Origin: Cystobacter ferrugineus
GTDB taxonomy: Bacteria; Myxococcota; Myxococcia; Myxococcales; Myxococcaceae
Reading direction: 5' to 3'
Assembly (NCBI RefSeq): GCF_001887355.1
Contig: NZ_MPIN01000008.1
Coordinates: 2,575 to 51,933, forward strand
DNA: 49,359 nt
The translations under genes and the position numbers were made by a program. Under the pieces are notes generated by a model. It had not been told where the DNA came from and made no database searches. It was given only the letters and a program-made list of their open reading frames with translations. Positions 1 to 9,637 of the stretch are shown here, piece by piece. Positions within the stretch are counted from its first letter, which is position 1, and the number at the start of each line of letters is the position of its first letter.

Positions 1-145
1 GCCCCGTCGCCCCCGTCGCACACGCGGCCTGCAGCACGAGCACCACGAGGAGCACCACGCCCTCCAGCCGACTCTTCCTCCAGCCTCCCGAGCCCGAGCC
101 CGCGGGCTCCCGCCGCCGGGCCTCGCCTCCATGGACATCCGTCAT
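1..145 (-). CDS. Lipoprotein, N-terminal part only (cut by window edge)
   Basis: An open frame starts at an ATG at 145 (minus) and runs off the left edge (48 codons seen). After a basic, Gly-rich start it has a hydrophobic stretch (VVLLVVLVLQ) followed by AAC, a lipobox-like signal-peptidase II site, so the product is probably an exported lipoprotein. GAGAGG lies 5 nt before the ATG. Nothing of the mature protein beyond a few Ala/Gly/Thr residues is visible, so no function can be given. An overlapping frame from 138 lacks a signal-like segment and was not chosen. Confidence 0.5.
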   Translation of the reverse strand, partial: MTDVHGGEARRREPAGSGSGGWRKSRLEGVVLLVVLVLQAACATGATG

Positions 146-208
146 CCCGAGCCTCTCAATGCCACCGCCCCGATCGTCCATCATCCCACGGCTCTCGCCC
201 CCTCCACC

Positions 209-272
209 CCCCTGCCTTGACAGGACACCGCCCCCCTTGCCCTCACCCGAGGCCATGCGCTGATTCGTCCTC
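209..272. repeat. 64-bp flanking repeat, copy A
   Basis: This segment matches 1616-1679 at 58 of 64 positions without gaps. Copy B contains the upstream region, ATG and first codons of the secreted-protein gene at 1662. In copy A the matching ATG is followed by one codon and then TGA, so it is a dead relic. The two copies bracket the minus-strand lipoprotein gene at 286-1545. Confidence 0.85.
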
Positions 273-285
273 TGGCATCCAGAGG

Positions 286-1545
286 TCAGTTGTTGAAGTA
301 GGGCGAAAGCGGACCCGCCCAGAGGCTGGGTACGTCTCGCGCATTGGTGCCTGATGCTGGGGTCGGCTGATAAGCGCGAAACTCGCCGCTCGCGGTGCCG
401 ACCTGCGGAAACAAGAGGCGTTGCGAATAATCCATCTTCATGATTTCGACGGAGCCGGTGGAGCTCACCGTATAGCTCTGCCCCACGGCCACTGAAACGG
501 CGGTGGGCAACGTGCACTTCCGGAAGCCATAGCCTTGCGAGGGCGTGCAGCTCGACTGCGCGCCAGTCGACGTATTCTTGATCGTCAAGGTGCCCACGTT
601 CGTACCCGATGCGATGAATCCGCCGAGTTCGGTGAAGGTGCGGGCGTAACGCGCGTTCGCATACGCGACGGTACAGCCAACGCAATCCGTCAAATAGGCA
701 TAGTACGGCTGCCCTGCCAAGGTCGCTCCGTTCGACAACCGGAAACCGTACTGCGGCAATCGCGTTGCCGGGTGCGCGGTGTCGTTGTCGTTCATGTAGG
801 AACGGTACTGGCCATTGGCGGAGCCGTATCGCCATGTGCTGCCATTGTCCTCGGACCAGGCCACATGTTCGCGAGGATCGAGTGACAGGAGGGCGCCAGT
901 CGCCGTCGCGCTCAACTCATTGCGCGCATGGGGGCCCGCCAGGGCGGTGTCGGCGAGCGGCGCGTTGAACGAGAAGAAGTTGGTCGCCGGGCTGGCGTGC
1001 GCATTGCTCACGATCAATCCGTACATCGTCCCGCCTTGGAGCGTCGCGGGTGTGTTCACCCAGGCGAGCACCGGGACCGCGTCATTGAACTCCGCCTTGG
1101 CCTCATTGTGGCGGGTGCAGCCGTTGACGGTTTCCGTGGCGATCACGTTCGCCGGAAGTCCCGTGGTGGGATTGATCTGCACGAGACTCCCGCGAAGAAG
1201 CCCGCCGTCTCCAGCGCCATAACCCGCCTTGTTGGCGTCCCAGCAGTTCGCACCGCGCAACTTGAAGCCGAAGTAGAACCGATCGATGGTGATGGTGCTG
1301 GTTGGCACGAAGCGCAGCAGCGTCCGGTAGTTCGCGGCTTTCAACGGCGAGTCGTTGACGTTCTCGATTCCGATTGGAATCGAGGCAGCCCTTCCACCCG
1401 CGGCCACTGCCGCGACCGCGGCTGACGCCGGGCTTGTGCCGACCACCTGAGTGTTGCCGTCCTCGTTGCCCCCACCGCATGCGGTGAACAAGGTTGCCGC
1501 GGTGGCAAGTGCGGCGCTCAGCGTCGAAGATCGAAATGCAGTCAT
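286..1545 (-). CDS. Secreted lipoprotein of unknown function, probably acquired
   Basis: A 419-residue protein. The ATG at 1545 gives a signal peptide ending ATLFTAC-GGG, a textbook lipobox followed by glycines, so it should be a lipidated envelope or surface protein; an in-frame ATG at 1554 is the alternative. No Shine-Dalgarno sequence is obvious. The mature part is rich in Asn, Thr, Ser, Ala and aromatic residues, contains several cysteines (for example ANCW, DCVGC, SSC and RKC) that could form disulphides, and ends in YFNN. It looks beta-rich, but I recognise no family. Its base composition and codon use are less GC-extreme than its neighbours, and the TACGGGN-type lipobox is a style common in beta-proteobacteria. 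With the 64-bp repeats on both sides this suggests insertion into the locus. No transposase is present. Confidence 0.7.
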   Translation of the reverse strand: MTAFRSSTLSAALATAATLFTACGGGNEDGNTQVVGTSPASAAVAAVAAGGRAASIPIGIENVNDSPLKAANYRTLLRFVPTSTITIDRFYFGFKLRGANCWDANKAGYGAGDGGLLRGSLVQINPTTGLPANVIATETVNGCTRHNEAKAEFNDAVPVLAWVNTPATLQGGTMYGLIVSNAHASPATNFFSFNAPLADTALAGPHARNELSATATGALLSLDPREHVAWSEDNGSTWRYGSANGQYRSYMNDNDTAHPATRLPQYGFRLSNGATLAGQPYYAYLTDCVGCTVAYANARYARTFTELGGFIASGTNVGTLTIKNTSTGAQSSCTPSQGYGFRKCTLPTAVSVAVGQSYTVSSTGSVEIMKMDYSQRLLFPQVGTASGEFRAYQPTPASGTNARDVPSLWAGPLSPYFNN

Positions 1546-1615
1546 GATTGGCATGGCCAGGTGTCCGGAGAAGGAGAAGGTGTCAAAGGAATCGAAACAC
1601 CATATCGCACCGTCT

Positions 1616-1679
1616 CCCCTGCCTTGACAGGACACCGCTCCCCTTGTTCTCACCCGAAGCCATGCTCTGCTTCGTCCTC
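1616..1679. repeat. 64-bp flanking repeat, copy B
   Basis: Intact partner of the repeat at 209-272. It covers the upstream sequence, the ATG at 1662 and six codons of the secreted-protein gene. A TTGACA is present in both copies (1625-1630 here), but no good -10 follows at the right spacing, so a promoter is uncertain. Confidence 0.85.
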
Positions 1680-3077
1680 GCGGCCTCGCTCGCCGCCGCC
1701 CCCGCGCCCCGCGCCGCCACCGCCACGGAAACCCTCGTCCACATCCCCCGGATGGATGCGATCCAAGGCCTCACCGCCTTCCTCGAACGGGCGGGTCAGC
1801 CCTCCGCGATGCTACGGCCCGATGTCTGGTTCGCCGAGCTCCACCCCTTCCTCTCGATCGACCCCCGCCAGCCAGATACCTTCACCCGCGCGGGCATCGA
1901 CCCCGCCACTCCCCTCACCCTGTCCGTGCTGGCCTCGGGCCGCATCTCCTGCACGCGCCTGGCCGACCCCAAGCTCTTCCAGGAGCGGGCCGCCGCGATG
2001 CTCCTGTCCGCCAATCCCAAGGTGACGGAGGTGAAGCCCACCACCAGCGCGGGCCTCACCTCCGTGCTCGTTCCCCGCGAGTCCGGAGGCGACATCGGCT
2101 ACGCCCTCAAGGGAAAGGAGGCATGCGCCTTCGCGAGCGAGGGAGGGGGCTTCGTCGACGACGGCCAGGGCAAGGTGCTGTTCAAGGAGGCCTCGCGGCT
2201 GGTGAGCCAGGCGCCCAAGGCCGACGCCCGGATGGGCAAGCTCCCCGGCACCCTCTACGTGTCCATCCCCAAACGCGGCCTCACCGTGGGCCTGGACGGT
2301 TCGGCCACGGCGCTCCAGGTGGAGGGCACGGGCACGAACCTGCCGCTACCCGCCTTCCAATCCTCGGGCACGAGCCCCTACGGCACCATGATGCCCAGCG
2401 GCCTGCTCTTCTCGCGCGCCCGCCTCACCCCCGCCGGCGTGTCCGACGTCATGGACAACGTGCGCTCCATCATCCAGCGGATCTGCCCTGACTGCCCCAA
2501 GGCCGAGGTGACCTCCATCACGCGCTCGGTGAGCGGGCGGCTCACGGGCAACGTGCTGACGGTGGTGGACGGAGTGCGGCCACGGCCCAACCTGCGCACC
2601 CCCGAGGGCCGCTTCTTCGCACCGCGTCAAGCGCTCGTCGCCGAGATGACGGACCCGGCGGCGGTGAAGAGCGCGCTCGCCCCGCTGGCGAAGTTTCCCG
2701 GCGTCCGGGTGCTCGAGGATGGGTACGCCCTGGACGTGAAGGGGGGCACCCTCATCCTGCACATCCGGGGCCGGCACCTCGCCCTGGGCAACGACGAGAC
2801 CGTGGCCTCCAGCCTGCTCTCCGTCGTGCCCGCACAAGGCGCGAAGCTGCCCCACGCCGTGACCTTCACCGTGGACCCGGCCCGGGTGGCCAGCGGGCTC
2901 AAGCAGGTGTCCCTGATGGACGTGATCAGCGACAAGCGCCTCGCCGGCATCTTCACCGTGGGTCTCGAACTGGGCCCCCTGTTGACCCAGAGCAAGGACA
3001 TCGAAGGTTGGCTCGACAGCCTTCCGGGTGGAGGCCACCGCTTCTCCAGCCGCTGGACGCTGCCCGCCACGCCCTGA
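1662..3077 (+). CDS. Secreted protein of unknown function
   Basis: A 471-residue protein. The ATG at 1662 gives a clear signal peptide (FVLAASLAAAPAPRAA, probable cleavage near residue 15-20); the open frame continues upstream but without a signal-like start. The mature protein consists of alternating Val/Leu-rich strands with repeated themes (a 'LTLSVLASG' strand early, 'ALDVKGGTLILHIRGR' late) and resembles the uncharacterised periplasmic proteins common in myxobacteria; I do not recognise a catalytic motif. It ends 21 nt before the carboxylase gene, which has its own -10-like element in the gap, so co-transcription is not required. Its upstream sequence is duplicated at 209-272. Confidence 0.75.
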   Translation: MLCFVLAASLAAAPAPRAATATETLVHIPRMDAIQGLTAFLERAGQPSAMLRPDVWFAELHPFLSIDPRQPDTFTRAGIDPATPLTLSVLASGRISCTRLADPKLFQERAAAMLLSANPKVTEVKPTTSAGLTSVLVPRESGGDIGYALKGKEACAFASEGGGFVDDGQGKVLFKEASRLVSQAPKADARMGKLPGTLYVSIPKRGLTVGLDGSATALQVEGTGTNLPLPAFQSSGTSPYGTMMPSGLLFSRARLTPAGVSDVMDNVRSIIQRICPDCPKAEVTSITRSVSGRLTGNVLTVVDGVRPRPNLRTPEGRFFAPRQALVAEMTDPAAVKSALAPLAKFPGVRVLEDGYALDVKGGTLILHIRGRHLALGNDETVASSLLSVVPAQGAKLPHAVTFTVDPARVASGLKQVSLMDVISDKRLAGIFTVGLELGPLLTQSKDIEGWLDSLPGGGHRFSSRWTLPATP

Positions 3078-3080
3078 TCG

Positions 3081-3089
3081 TGCTAGATG
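3081..3089 (+). promoter_or_regulatory. Extended -10 element before pccB
   Basis: TGCTAGATG (TGn-TAGATG) lies 9 nt before the ATG at 3099. If it is the -10, the mRNA begins within a few bases of that ATG, and the upstream in-frame ATG at 3087 would lie inside the promoter. No SD is present for either start. Confidence 0.45.
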
Positions 3090-3098
3090 CGCGGACCT

Positions 3099-4661
<1,563 letters not shown>

Positions 4662-4757
4662 GCGGCTCGCCGGGGGGCCTCGTCACTCGGGGGCCCCCAC
4701 GACGCGCCGCGTCCCACCGGCTTGCGCGGCGACGGGTGAGCCGTTAGGGAGGGGCGC

Positions 4758-5360
4758 ATGGCCAACCCGCGTCCCTCCCTCGATGATGCCTCCCTGAACA
4801 TCCTCTTCAACGAAGCGCGCAGCCACAACGCGTGGCTCGACCGCCCGGTGGAGGACGCCGTCCTCGAGCGCCTCTACGAGCTCGCGCGCATGGGTCCCAC
4901 GGCGGCCAACGCGCAGCCCCTGCGCCTGGTCTTCGTCAAGAGCCAGGCCGCCAAGGAGAAGCTCAAGCCCGCGCTCTCCGCCGGCAACGTGGACAAGACG
5001 ATGAACGCGCCGGTGACGGCCATCGTCGCGTACGACACCGAGTTCTACGAGCAGATGCCCAAGCTGTTCCCCGCCCGGGACATGAAGCCCATGTTCCTGG
5101 GAATGCCGCCCGAGGCGCGTGAGAAGTCCGCCTACATGAACAGCAGCCTCCAGGGCGCCTACGTCATCCTCGCGGCCCGGGGCCTGGGCCTGGATTGCGG
5201 CCCCATGGCGGGCTTCGACAACGCCAAGGTGAACGCCGCGTTCTTCCCGGACGGCAAGTGGAAGAGCAACTTCCTGCTCAACCTGGGCTACGGCGACCCG
5301 GCCAGGCTCTTCCCGCGCAACCCCCGCCTCGACTTCGCTGACGCCTGCCGGATTGAATGA
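4758..5360 (+). CDS. Nitroreductase-family protein, RutE/malonic semialdehyde reductase type
   Basis: A 200-residue flavoprotein-type reductase, the usual length of the RutE/HadB branch. Typical blocks are the N-terminal [15 protein letters not shown], the FMN-binding [17 protein letters not shown], and the C-terminal [20 protein letters not shown] with [11 protein letters not shown]. These enzymes reduce small aldehydes or nitro compounds with NAD(P)H. A role in clearing malonic semialdehyde, a by-product of propionate metabolism, would fit its place between carboxylase subunit genes, but that is inference. GGGAGGGG precedes the ATG, and TAGGGA ends 7 nt before it. The gap to pccB holds complementary CGGCTC/GAGCCG arms near its two ends. 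Confidence 0.85.
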   Translation: MANPRPSLDDASLNILFNEARSHNAWLDRPVEDAVLERLYELARMGPTAANAQPLRLVFVKSQAAKEKLKPALSAGNVDKTMNAPVTAIVAYDTEFYEQMPKLFPARDMKPMFLGMPPEAREKSAYMNSSLQGAYVILAARGLGLDCGPMAGFDNAKVNAAFFPDGKWKSNFLLNLGYGDPARLFPRNPRLDFADACRIE

Positions 5361-5489
5361 GGCCTCCCCGGCTTGCGAAAGCAGGCAGGCAGTCGAAGAC
5401 TATCTCCTGAAAATTCGAGGTGAATCCCCCTGGAAATTTTGGGGGGTCCGTTCGCGCTTCAAGGAGCGCACTCAATAAGGAGCCCCCGT

Positions 5490-6122
5490 TTGTCTCAACC
5501 CCGCCTGGTCCTCTTCCTCGCCGACATCGAAGGCAACCTCACCGCCCTGCGTCAGACGCTGTCCCGGGCGTGTGAGACCGCGCATGTCCCCCTGCCCGAC
5601 GTGCGCTGGGTGGAGGCCGCCACGCCCATGACCGATGCGGGCTGGCGCGTGGCCGAGGTGAAGCTGCAGCCCTCCGGCGGCAAGGCCGTTCCCGAGGACC
5701 ACCTGGACTCGCTGGTGCGCGCCGTGGCGCGCGACTTCCGCGACCAGGCGGTGGGCCTCTACACCGACAAGGCCGGCAGCTACGGCCGCGCCTCCCTGAG
5801 CGAGCCCGGCCGCCCGTCGCGCTCGCTCGAGGGCGAGTACATCGACGTGGTGCGTCAGACGGCACGGTGGCTCGGCGTGGAAGCGCCGGTGCTCGGCCGC
5901 CTGCTCGACGGGGGAGCGACCGCGCGCAACCTGCTCGCCGCGGCGGTGGACTTCGGCAACGAGGAGCCCCAGCAGGGCGCCGCCTCCCAGGGCAAGCCGA
6001 GCCGGCGCGGAGAGCAGCCCCCCGCGCCGCCTCCGGAGCCGGACGAGGATGACCGCTTCGTCGAGGCGAAGCTGGTCGAGGCCCGCCGGCTGATGGAGCA
6101 GTACCTCAGCCACCGCAAGTAG
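5490..6122 (+). CDS. Unknown 210-residue protein in the carboxylase cluster
   Basis: The start is a TTG at 5490 with AAGGAG 8 nt upstream; the frame is open further upstream but the sequence there (MGGPFALQGA) has no SD. The protein has a mixed alpha/beta N-terminal part (residues 1-150) beginning RLVLFLADIEGNLTALRQ, a charged Pro/Glu-rich linker, and a C-terminal helix (DDRFVEAKLVEARRLMEQYL). There is no signal peptide or membrane segment. I do not recognise the family. It sits between the reductase and biotin carboxylase genes, about 50 nt before the latter, and may be co-transcribed. Confidence 0.75.
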   Translation: MSQPRLVLFLADIEGNLTALRQTLSRACETAHVPLPDVRWVEAATPMTDAGWRVAEVKLQPSGGKAVPEDHLDSLVRAVARDFRDQAVGLYTDKAGSYGRASLSEPGRPSRSLEGEYIDVVRQTARWLGVEAPVLGRLLDGGATARNLLAAAVDFGNEEPQQGAASQGKPSRRGEQPPAPPPEPDEDDRFVEAKLVEARRLMEQYLSHRK

Positions 6123-6173
6123 GACGTGTCTCGAAAGGGCCGGCGCCGCTCCCGTGTGCTAAAGGGGGCGCCC

Positions 6174-7685
6174 ATGGCCAAGATTCGAAAAATCCTCGTC
6201 GCCAACCGCGGCGAGATCGCCGTCCGGGTGATGCGCACCTGCAAGGAGCTCGGCATCGCCACGGTGGCCGTCTACTCCGAGGCGGATCGCTCCGCCCTCC
6301 ACGTGCGCACCGCCGACCAGGCCTTCCTCGTGGGCCCGCCGCCCTCGCGCGAGAGCTACCTCGTGCAGGAGCGCATCCTCGAGGCCGCTCGCCAGTCCGG
6401 TGCGGACGCCATCCACCCCGGCTACGGCTTCCTCTCGGAGAACGCGTCCTTCGTGCGCGCGTGCGAGAAGGCCGGCATCACCTTCATCGGCCCGCCCGCC
6501 AGCGCCATGGACGCCATGGGCGAGAAGACGCGCGCCCGGCAGAACATGATCAAGGCGGGCGTGCCCGTGGTGCCCGGCAGCACCGAGCCCTTCGCCACCC
6601 ACGAGGAGGCGCGCGCCTACGCCGAGAAGATCGGCTTCCCCGTGATGCTCAAGGCCGCGGGCGGTGGCGGCGGCAAGGGCATGCGCCGCGTGGACCGGCT
6701 CGAGGACTTCGACTCCTCGTGGCGCGCCGCCAAGAGCGAGGCGCTCAACGCCTTCGGCAACGACGCCGTCTACATCGAGAAGTACCTGGAGAAGCCCCAC
6801 CACGTGGAGATCCAGGTGTTCGCCGATGCGCATGGCAACACCATCCACCTGAATGAGCGCGAGTGCTCGGCGCAGCGCCGCCACCAGAAGGTGGTGGAGG
6901 AGACGCCCAGCCCCATCCTCACGCCCGAGCTGCGCGCGAAGATGGGCGAGGTGGCGGTGAAGGCCGCCCAGGCGGTGGGCTACGTGGGCGCGGGCACGGT
7001 GGAGTTCCTCGTCGACGTGAACCGCGACTTCTACTTCCTGGAGATGAACACCCGGCTCCAGGTGGAGCACCCCGTGACGGAGTGGGTGACGGGGTTGGAT
7101 CTGGTGGCCTGGCAGATCAAGGTCGCCGAGGGCGAGAAGCTCCCGCTCACCCGGGCGCCCACGCCCAACGGCCACTCCATCGAGGTGCGCATCTACGCGG
7201 AGGACCCGGGGCGCAACTTCATGCCGAGCCCCGGCCGCATCACCGAGCTGCGCGTGCCCGGCGGGCCCTACCTGCGCGACGACTCGGGCGTGTACCCCGG
7301 CTACACCGTGCCCAACTTCTATGATCCCATGATCTCCAAGCTGTCCGTGTGGGCCCCCACGCGCGCCGAGGCGATCGAACGGGCGAAGCGGGCGCTGGAC
7401 GAGTACGTGGTCAAGGGCATCACCGCCAACGTGCGCTACCTGCACGCCATCCTCTCGCACCCCGAGTTCACCGGGGGCGACTACGACACGGGCTTCCTGC
7501 CGCGCCAGCACGAGGCGCTGCTGGGCAAGACGGAGGACCCGAAGCTCACCGAGGCGGCGCTGCTGGCCAGCGTGGTGTACGCCTACCAGCGCGACCAGAA
7601 GCGGGCGAAGAGCCTGCCCCAGACGCCCGCGCAGGGCGAGGTGGGCATCTCCGCGTGGCGGCGGGCGCTCCGCCACGGCCGCTAG
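6174..7685 (+). CDS. accC: Biotin carboxylase subunit of acyl-CoA/acetyl-CoA carboxylase
   Basis: Catalyses ATP- and bicarbonate-dependent carboxylation of the biotin carrier. The 503 residues match the family. They begin KIRKILVANRGEIAVRVMRT; the ATP-grasp Gly-rich loop is AAGGGGGKGMR, followed by EKYLEKPHHVEIQVFAD, NERECSAQRRHQKVVEE (ERxCSxQRR motif) and the active-site strand EMNTRLQVEHPVTEWVTG. The C-terminal cap domain is present (EVRIYAEDP to the end), but there is no fused biotinyl domain; that is supplied by the next gene, 30 nt downstream. The ATG at 6174 is chosen from the conserved N-terminus; TGCTAAAG ends 9 nt before it. Confidence 0.95.
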   Translation: MAKIRKILVANRGEIAVRVMRTCKELGIATVAVYSEADRSALHVRTADQAFLVGPPPSRESYLVQERILEAARQSGADAIHPGYGFLSENASFVRACEKAGITFIGPPASAMDAMGEKTRARQNMIKAGVPVVPGSTEPFATHEEARAYAEKIGFPVMLKAAGGGGGKGMRRVDRLEDFDSSWRAAKSEALNAFGNDAVYIEKYLEKPHHVEIQVFADAHGNTIHLNERECSAQRRHQKVVEETPSPILTPELRAKMGEVAVKAAQAVGYVGAGTVEFLVDVNRDFYFLEMNTRLQVEHPVTEWVTGLDLVAWQIKVAEGEKLPLTRAPTPNGHSIEVRIYAEDPGRNFMPSPGRITELRVPGGPYLRDDSGVYPGYTVPNFYDPMISKLSVWAPTRAEAIERAKRALDEYVVKGITANVRYLHAILSHPEFTGGDYDTGFLPRQHEALLGKTEDPKLTEAALLASVVYAYQRDQKRAKSLPQTPAQGEVGISAWRRALRHGR

Positions 7686-7715
7686 AACCGTCAACCCGGG
7701 ACACGACAACGAGCC

Positions 7716-8225
7716 ATGCGTTACTTCGCGAAGCTGCACGGACAGAAGGAAGCGGTGCCGGTGGACATCGAGCCCGCGGGAGACAACCGCTACAAGCTCA
7801 CGCACGCGGGGAAGAGCGTGGTGGTGGACGCCCTGGCGCTGGAGGGGGGCGCGCTGTCGCTGTTGATGGAGGGCCACTCGTACAACGTCGAGTTCGACGA
7901 GGCGGGCGACGAGGTGCGGGTGCTCGTGCGCGGGCAGTGGTCGCGCATCGACGTGGCGGACGAGCGGCGGCTGCGGCTGCGCCAGGGCACGGCGGGCTTC
8001 ACCGTGGAGGGCAAGCAGCTCATCGCCGCGCCCATGCCCGGCAAGGTGGTCAAGGTGCTGGTGAAGCTCGGCGACGAGGTGAAGGAGGGCCAGGGGCTGG
8101 TGGTCGTCGAGGCGATGAAGATGGAGAACGAGCTGAAGAGCCCCAAGGCGGGCAAGGTGGTGGAGCTGCCCGCCAAGGAAGGCACCGCGGTGGAGATCAA
8201 CGCGCGGCTCGTGGTGGTCGAGTAG
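7716..8225 (+). CDS. Biotin carboxyl carrier protein of acyl-CoA carboxylase
   Basis: A 169-residue carrier whose C-terminal biotinyl domain (residues 95-169) contains the biotinylation site EAMKMENEL (central Lys) with the usual flanking IAAPMPGKVVKVLV and EGTAVEINARLVVVE. The N-terminal 90 residues are a beta-rich region linking it to the partner subunits. It is longer than a bare biotinyl domain and resembles the detached C-terminal part of a propionyl-CoA carboxylase alpha chain rather than E. coli AccB. It follows accC by 30 nt and is very probably co-transcribed, completing a three-subunit carboxylase with pccB. Confidence 0.92.
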   Translation: MRYFAKLHGQKEAVPVDIEPAGDNRYKLTHAGKSVVVDALALEGGALSLLMEGHSYNVEFDEAGDEVRVLVRGQWSRIDVADERRLRLRQGTAGFTVEGKQLIAAPMPGKVVKVLVKLGDEVKEGQGLVVVEAMKMENELKSPKAGKVVELPAKEGTAVEINARLVVVE

Positions 8226-8267
8226 CAGGCGGACACGAGGACAACCCCGCGTCTCCCCGGAGGGGTG

Positions 8268-8783
8268 ATGGAAATGCTCTGCACGTTGCGCAGTCTGACG
8301 GAGAACCAGCGCCGGGCGCTGCTCGCGGCACCCGGCCAGCTCGAGGCCTTCCTCGATGACGAGGAGGACTTCGAGGACGCGGAGGGCGCGCGCTTCCTGG
8401 AGCTGGACATCGGGGAGACGTGGCACGGCCTGCAGTACCTGCTCACGCACACCGCGTGGGAGGGCCAGGCCCCGCTGGACTTCCTCGTGCGTGGCGGCGA
8501 GGACGTGGGCGACATCCCCTCGGACGAGGGCACCGCGCGCCTCTTCACCCCCGCGCAGGTGCAGGAGTTGTCGCGGGCCCTCCAGGCGCTCCCCGCGAGC
8601 ACGCTGCGCCAGCGCTACGAGCCGGCGCGCATGCAGCGCGAGGACATCTACCCGGGCTTCTGGGAGGAGCCTCCGCCGGATCTGGATCCCCAGGAGGAGC
8701 TGCTGTCCTACTTCGAGGAGCTGAAGAAGTTCGCGGCCAGCATGGCCCGGCGCGGCCACGCGCTGCTCGTGTTCATCGGCTGA
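8268..8783 (+). CDS. DUF1877 (YfbM-like) protein
   Basis: A 171-residue cytosolic protein of the YfbM/DUF1877 family. Recognisable blocks are LELDIGETWHGLQYLLT, ARLFTPAQVQELSRAL and EDIYPGFWEE, with a C-terminal helix and strand (YFEELKKFAASMARRGHALLVFI). The biochemical function of the family is unknown. GGAGGGG lies just upstream. ATG 8268, ATG 8274 and GTG 8265 are in frame; 8268 is a compromise between SD spacing and N-terminal length. It follows the biotin carrier by 42 nt and ends 3 nt from the convergent TSUP gene. Confidence 0.85.
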   Translation: MEMLCTLRSLTENQRRALLAAPGQLEAFLDDEEDFEDAEGARFLELDIGETWHGLQYLLTHTAWEGQAPLDFLVRGGEDVGDIPSDEGTARLFTPAQVQELSRALQALPASTLRQRYEPARMQREDIYPGFWEEPPPDLDPQEELLSYFEELKKFAASMARRGHALLVFIG

Positions 8784-8786
8784 AGC

Positions 8787-9554
8787 TCAGGCCGTGAGCA
8801 CGTCGTGGCCCAGCTTGATCACGAGCGCCACCACCACGGCCAGCACCACCTTGCGCACCAGCCGGTCACCTCCGCGCACGGCGAAGTGCGCGCCCAGCCA
8901 CGCGCCGGTGAACTGGGCGGCCGCCATGGGCAGCGCCACGTGCCAGAGCACCAGCCCGCGCCAGGCGAAGAGGCACACCGCCGAGAGGTTCGTCGCGAAG
9001 TTCACCACCTTGGCGTCCGCCGAGGCGTGCGTCAGGCTGTGCCCGAGCAGCCCCGAGAAGGCGATGATGAGGAAGGTGCCCGTGCCCGGCCCGAAGAAGC
9101 CGTCATAGGTGCCGATGAGGAGCGCGATCAGCGCGCCCAGCGCCCGCAGGCGCGCGAGCGGAGGCTCGGGCCGCTCTCCGGGCGGGGGCCCCCGGCGGAA
9201 GGCCAGGAAGGCGGCCACCACCACCAGCAGCACGAGCACCACGGGCTTGAGGACCTCCGGGCGCAGGAGCAACACCAGCGCCGCGCCCAGCAGCGCGCCC
9301 ACCAGCCCCAACGGAAAGGTGATGGCGGCCAGCCCACCACGCACCAGCCCCGCCCGCCAGAAGCGCACCAGCGCCGCGAACGCGCCGAACACCGACTGGC
9401 CCTTGTTGGTGCCCAGGGCCACGTGGGGCGGCAGGCCGGTGGACAGGAGAGCAGGCAGGGAAATCAACCCGCCTCCTCCCGCGATGGCATCCACCATACC
9501 CGCGGTGAGGGCCGCGACACACAACAGGGCGATTTGCAGCGGGGAGAGGTCCAC
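8787..9554 (-). CDS. TSUP-family membrane transporter (TauE/SafE-like)
   Basis: A 255-residue integral membrane protein of the sulfite exporter TauE/SafE family with about eight hydrophobic segments. It contains both family signatures: the N-terminal AGMVDAIAGGGGLISLPAL with GTNKGQSVFG, and the repeat-related DGFFGPGTGTFLIIAFSGLLG with NFATNLSA in the second half. Substrates in this family are small organosulfur or organic anions; which one applies cannot be told. The GTG at 9554 is chosen because it directly precedes the first membrane helix and has TTAGGT ending 8 nt upstream; the open frame continues to 9674 without membrane character. Confidence 0.88.
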   Translation of the reverse strand: MDLSPLQIALLCVAALTAGMVDAIAGGGGLISLPALLSTGLPPHVALGTNKGQSVFGAFAALVRFWRAGLVRGGLAAITFPLGLVGALLGAALVLLLRPEVLKPVVLVLLVVVAAFLAFRRGPPPGERPEPPLARLRALGALIALLIGTYDGFFGPGTGTFLIIAFSGLLGHSLTHASADAKVVNFATNLSAVCLFAWRGLVLWHVALPMAAAQFTGAWLGAHFAVRGGDRLVRKVVLAVVVALVIKLGHDVLTA

Positions 9555-9637
9555 GGGCGGGCACCTAACATGTCCAAAGCTTGCGCGCGCGCCCACTCTG
9601 CGCGTCAATCGGGGGAAGACACTCCCGAGGTCCCATC

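Noticed and set aside
1625-1653. Promoter at the TTGACA before the secreted-protein gene
   Set aside because: The sequence 17 nt downstream (TTCTCA) is a poor -10, and the signal is part of the duplicated 64-bp segment, so it was not called.
286-1679. Insertion sequence or composite transposon around the lipoprotein gene
   Set aside because: There is no transposase and no terminal inverted repeats. The flanking repeat is a duplicated gene start rather than an IS end, and 64 bp is too long for a target-site duplication.
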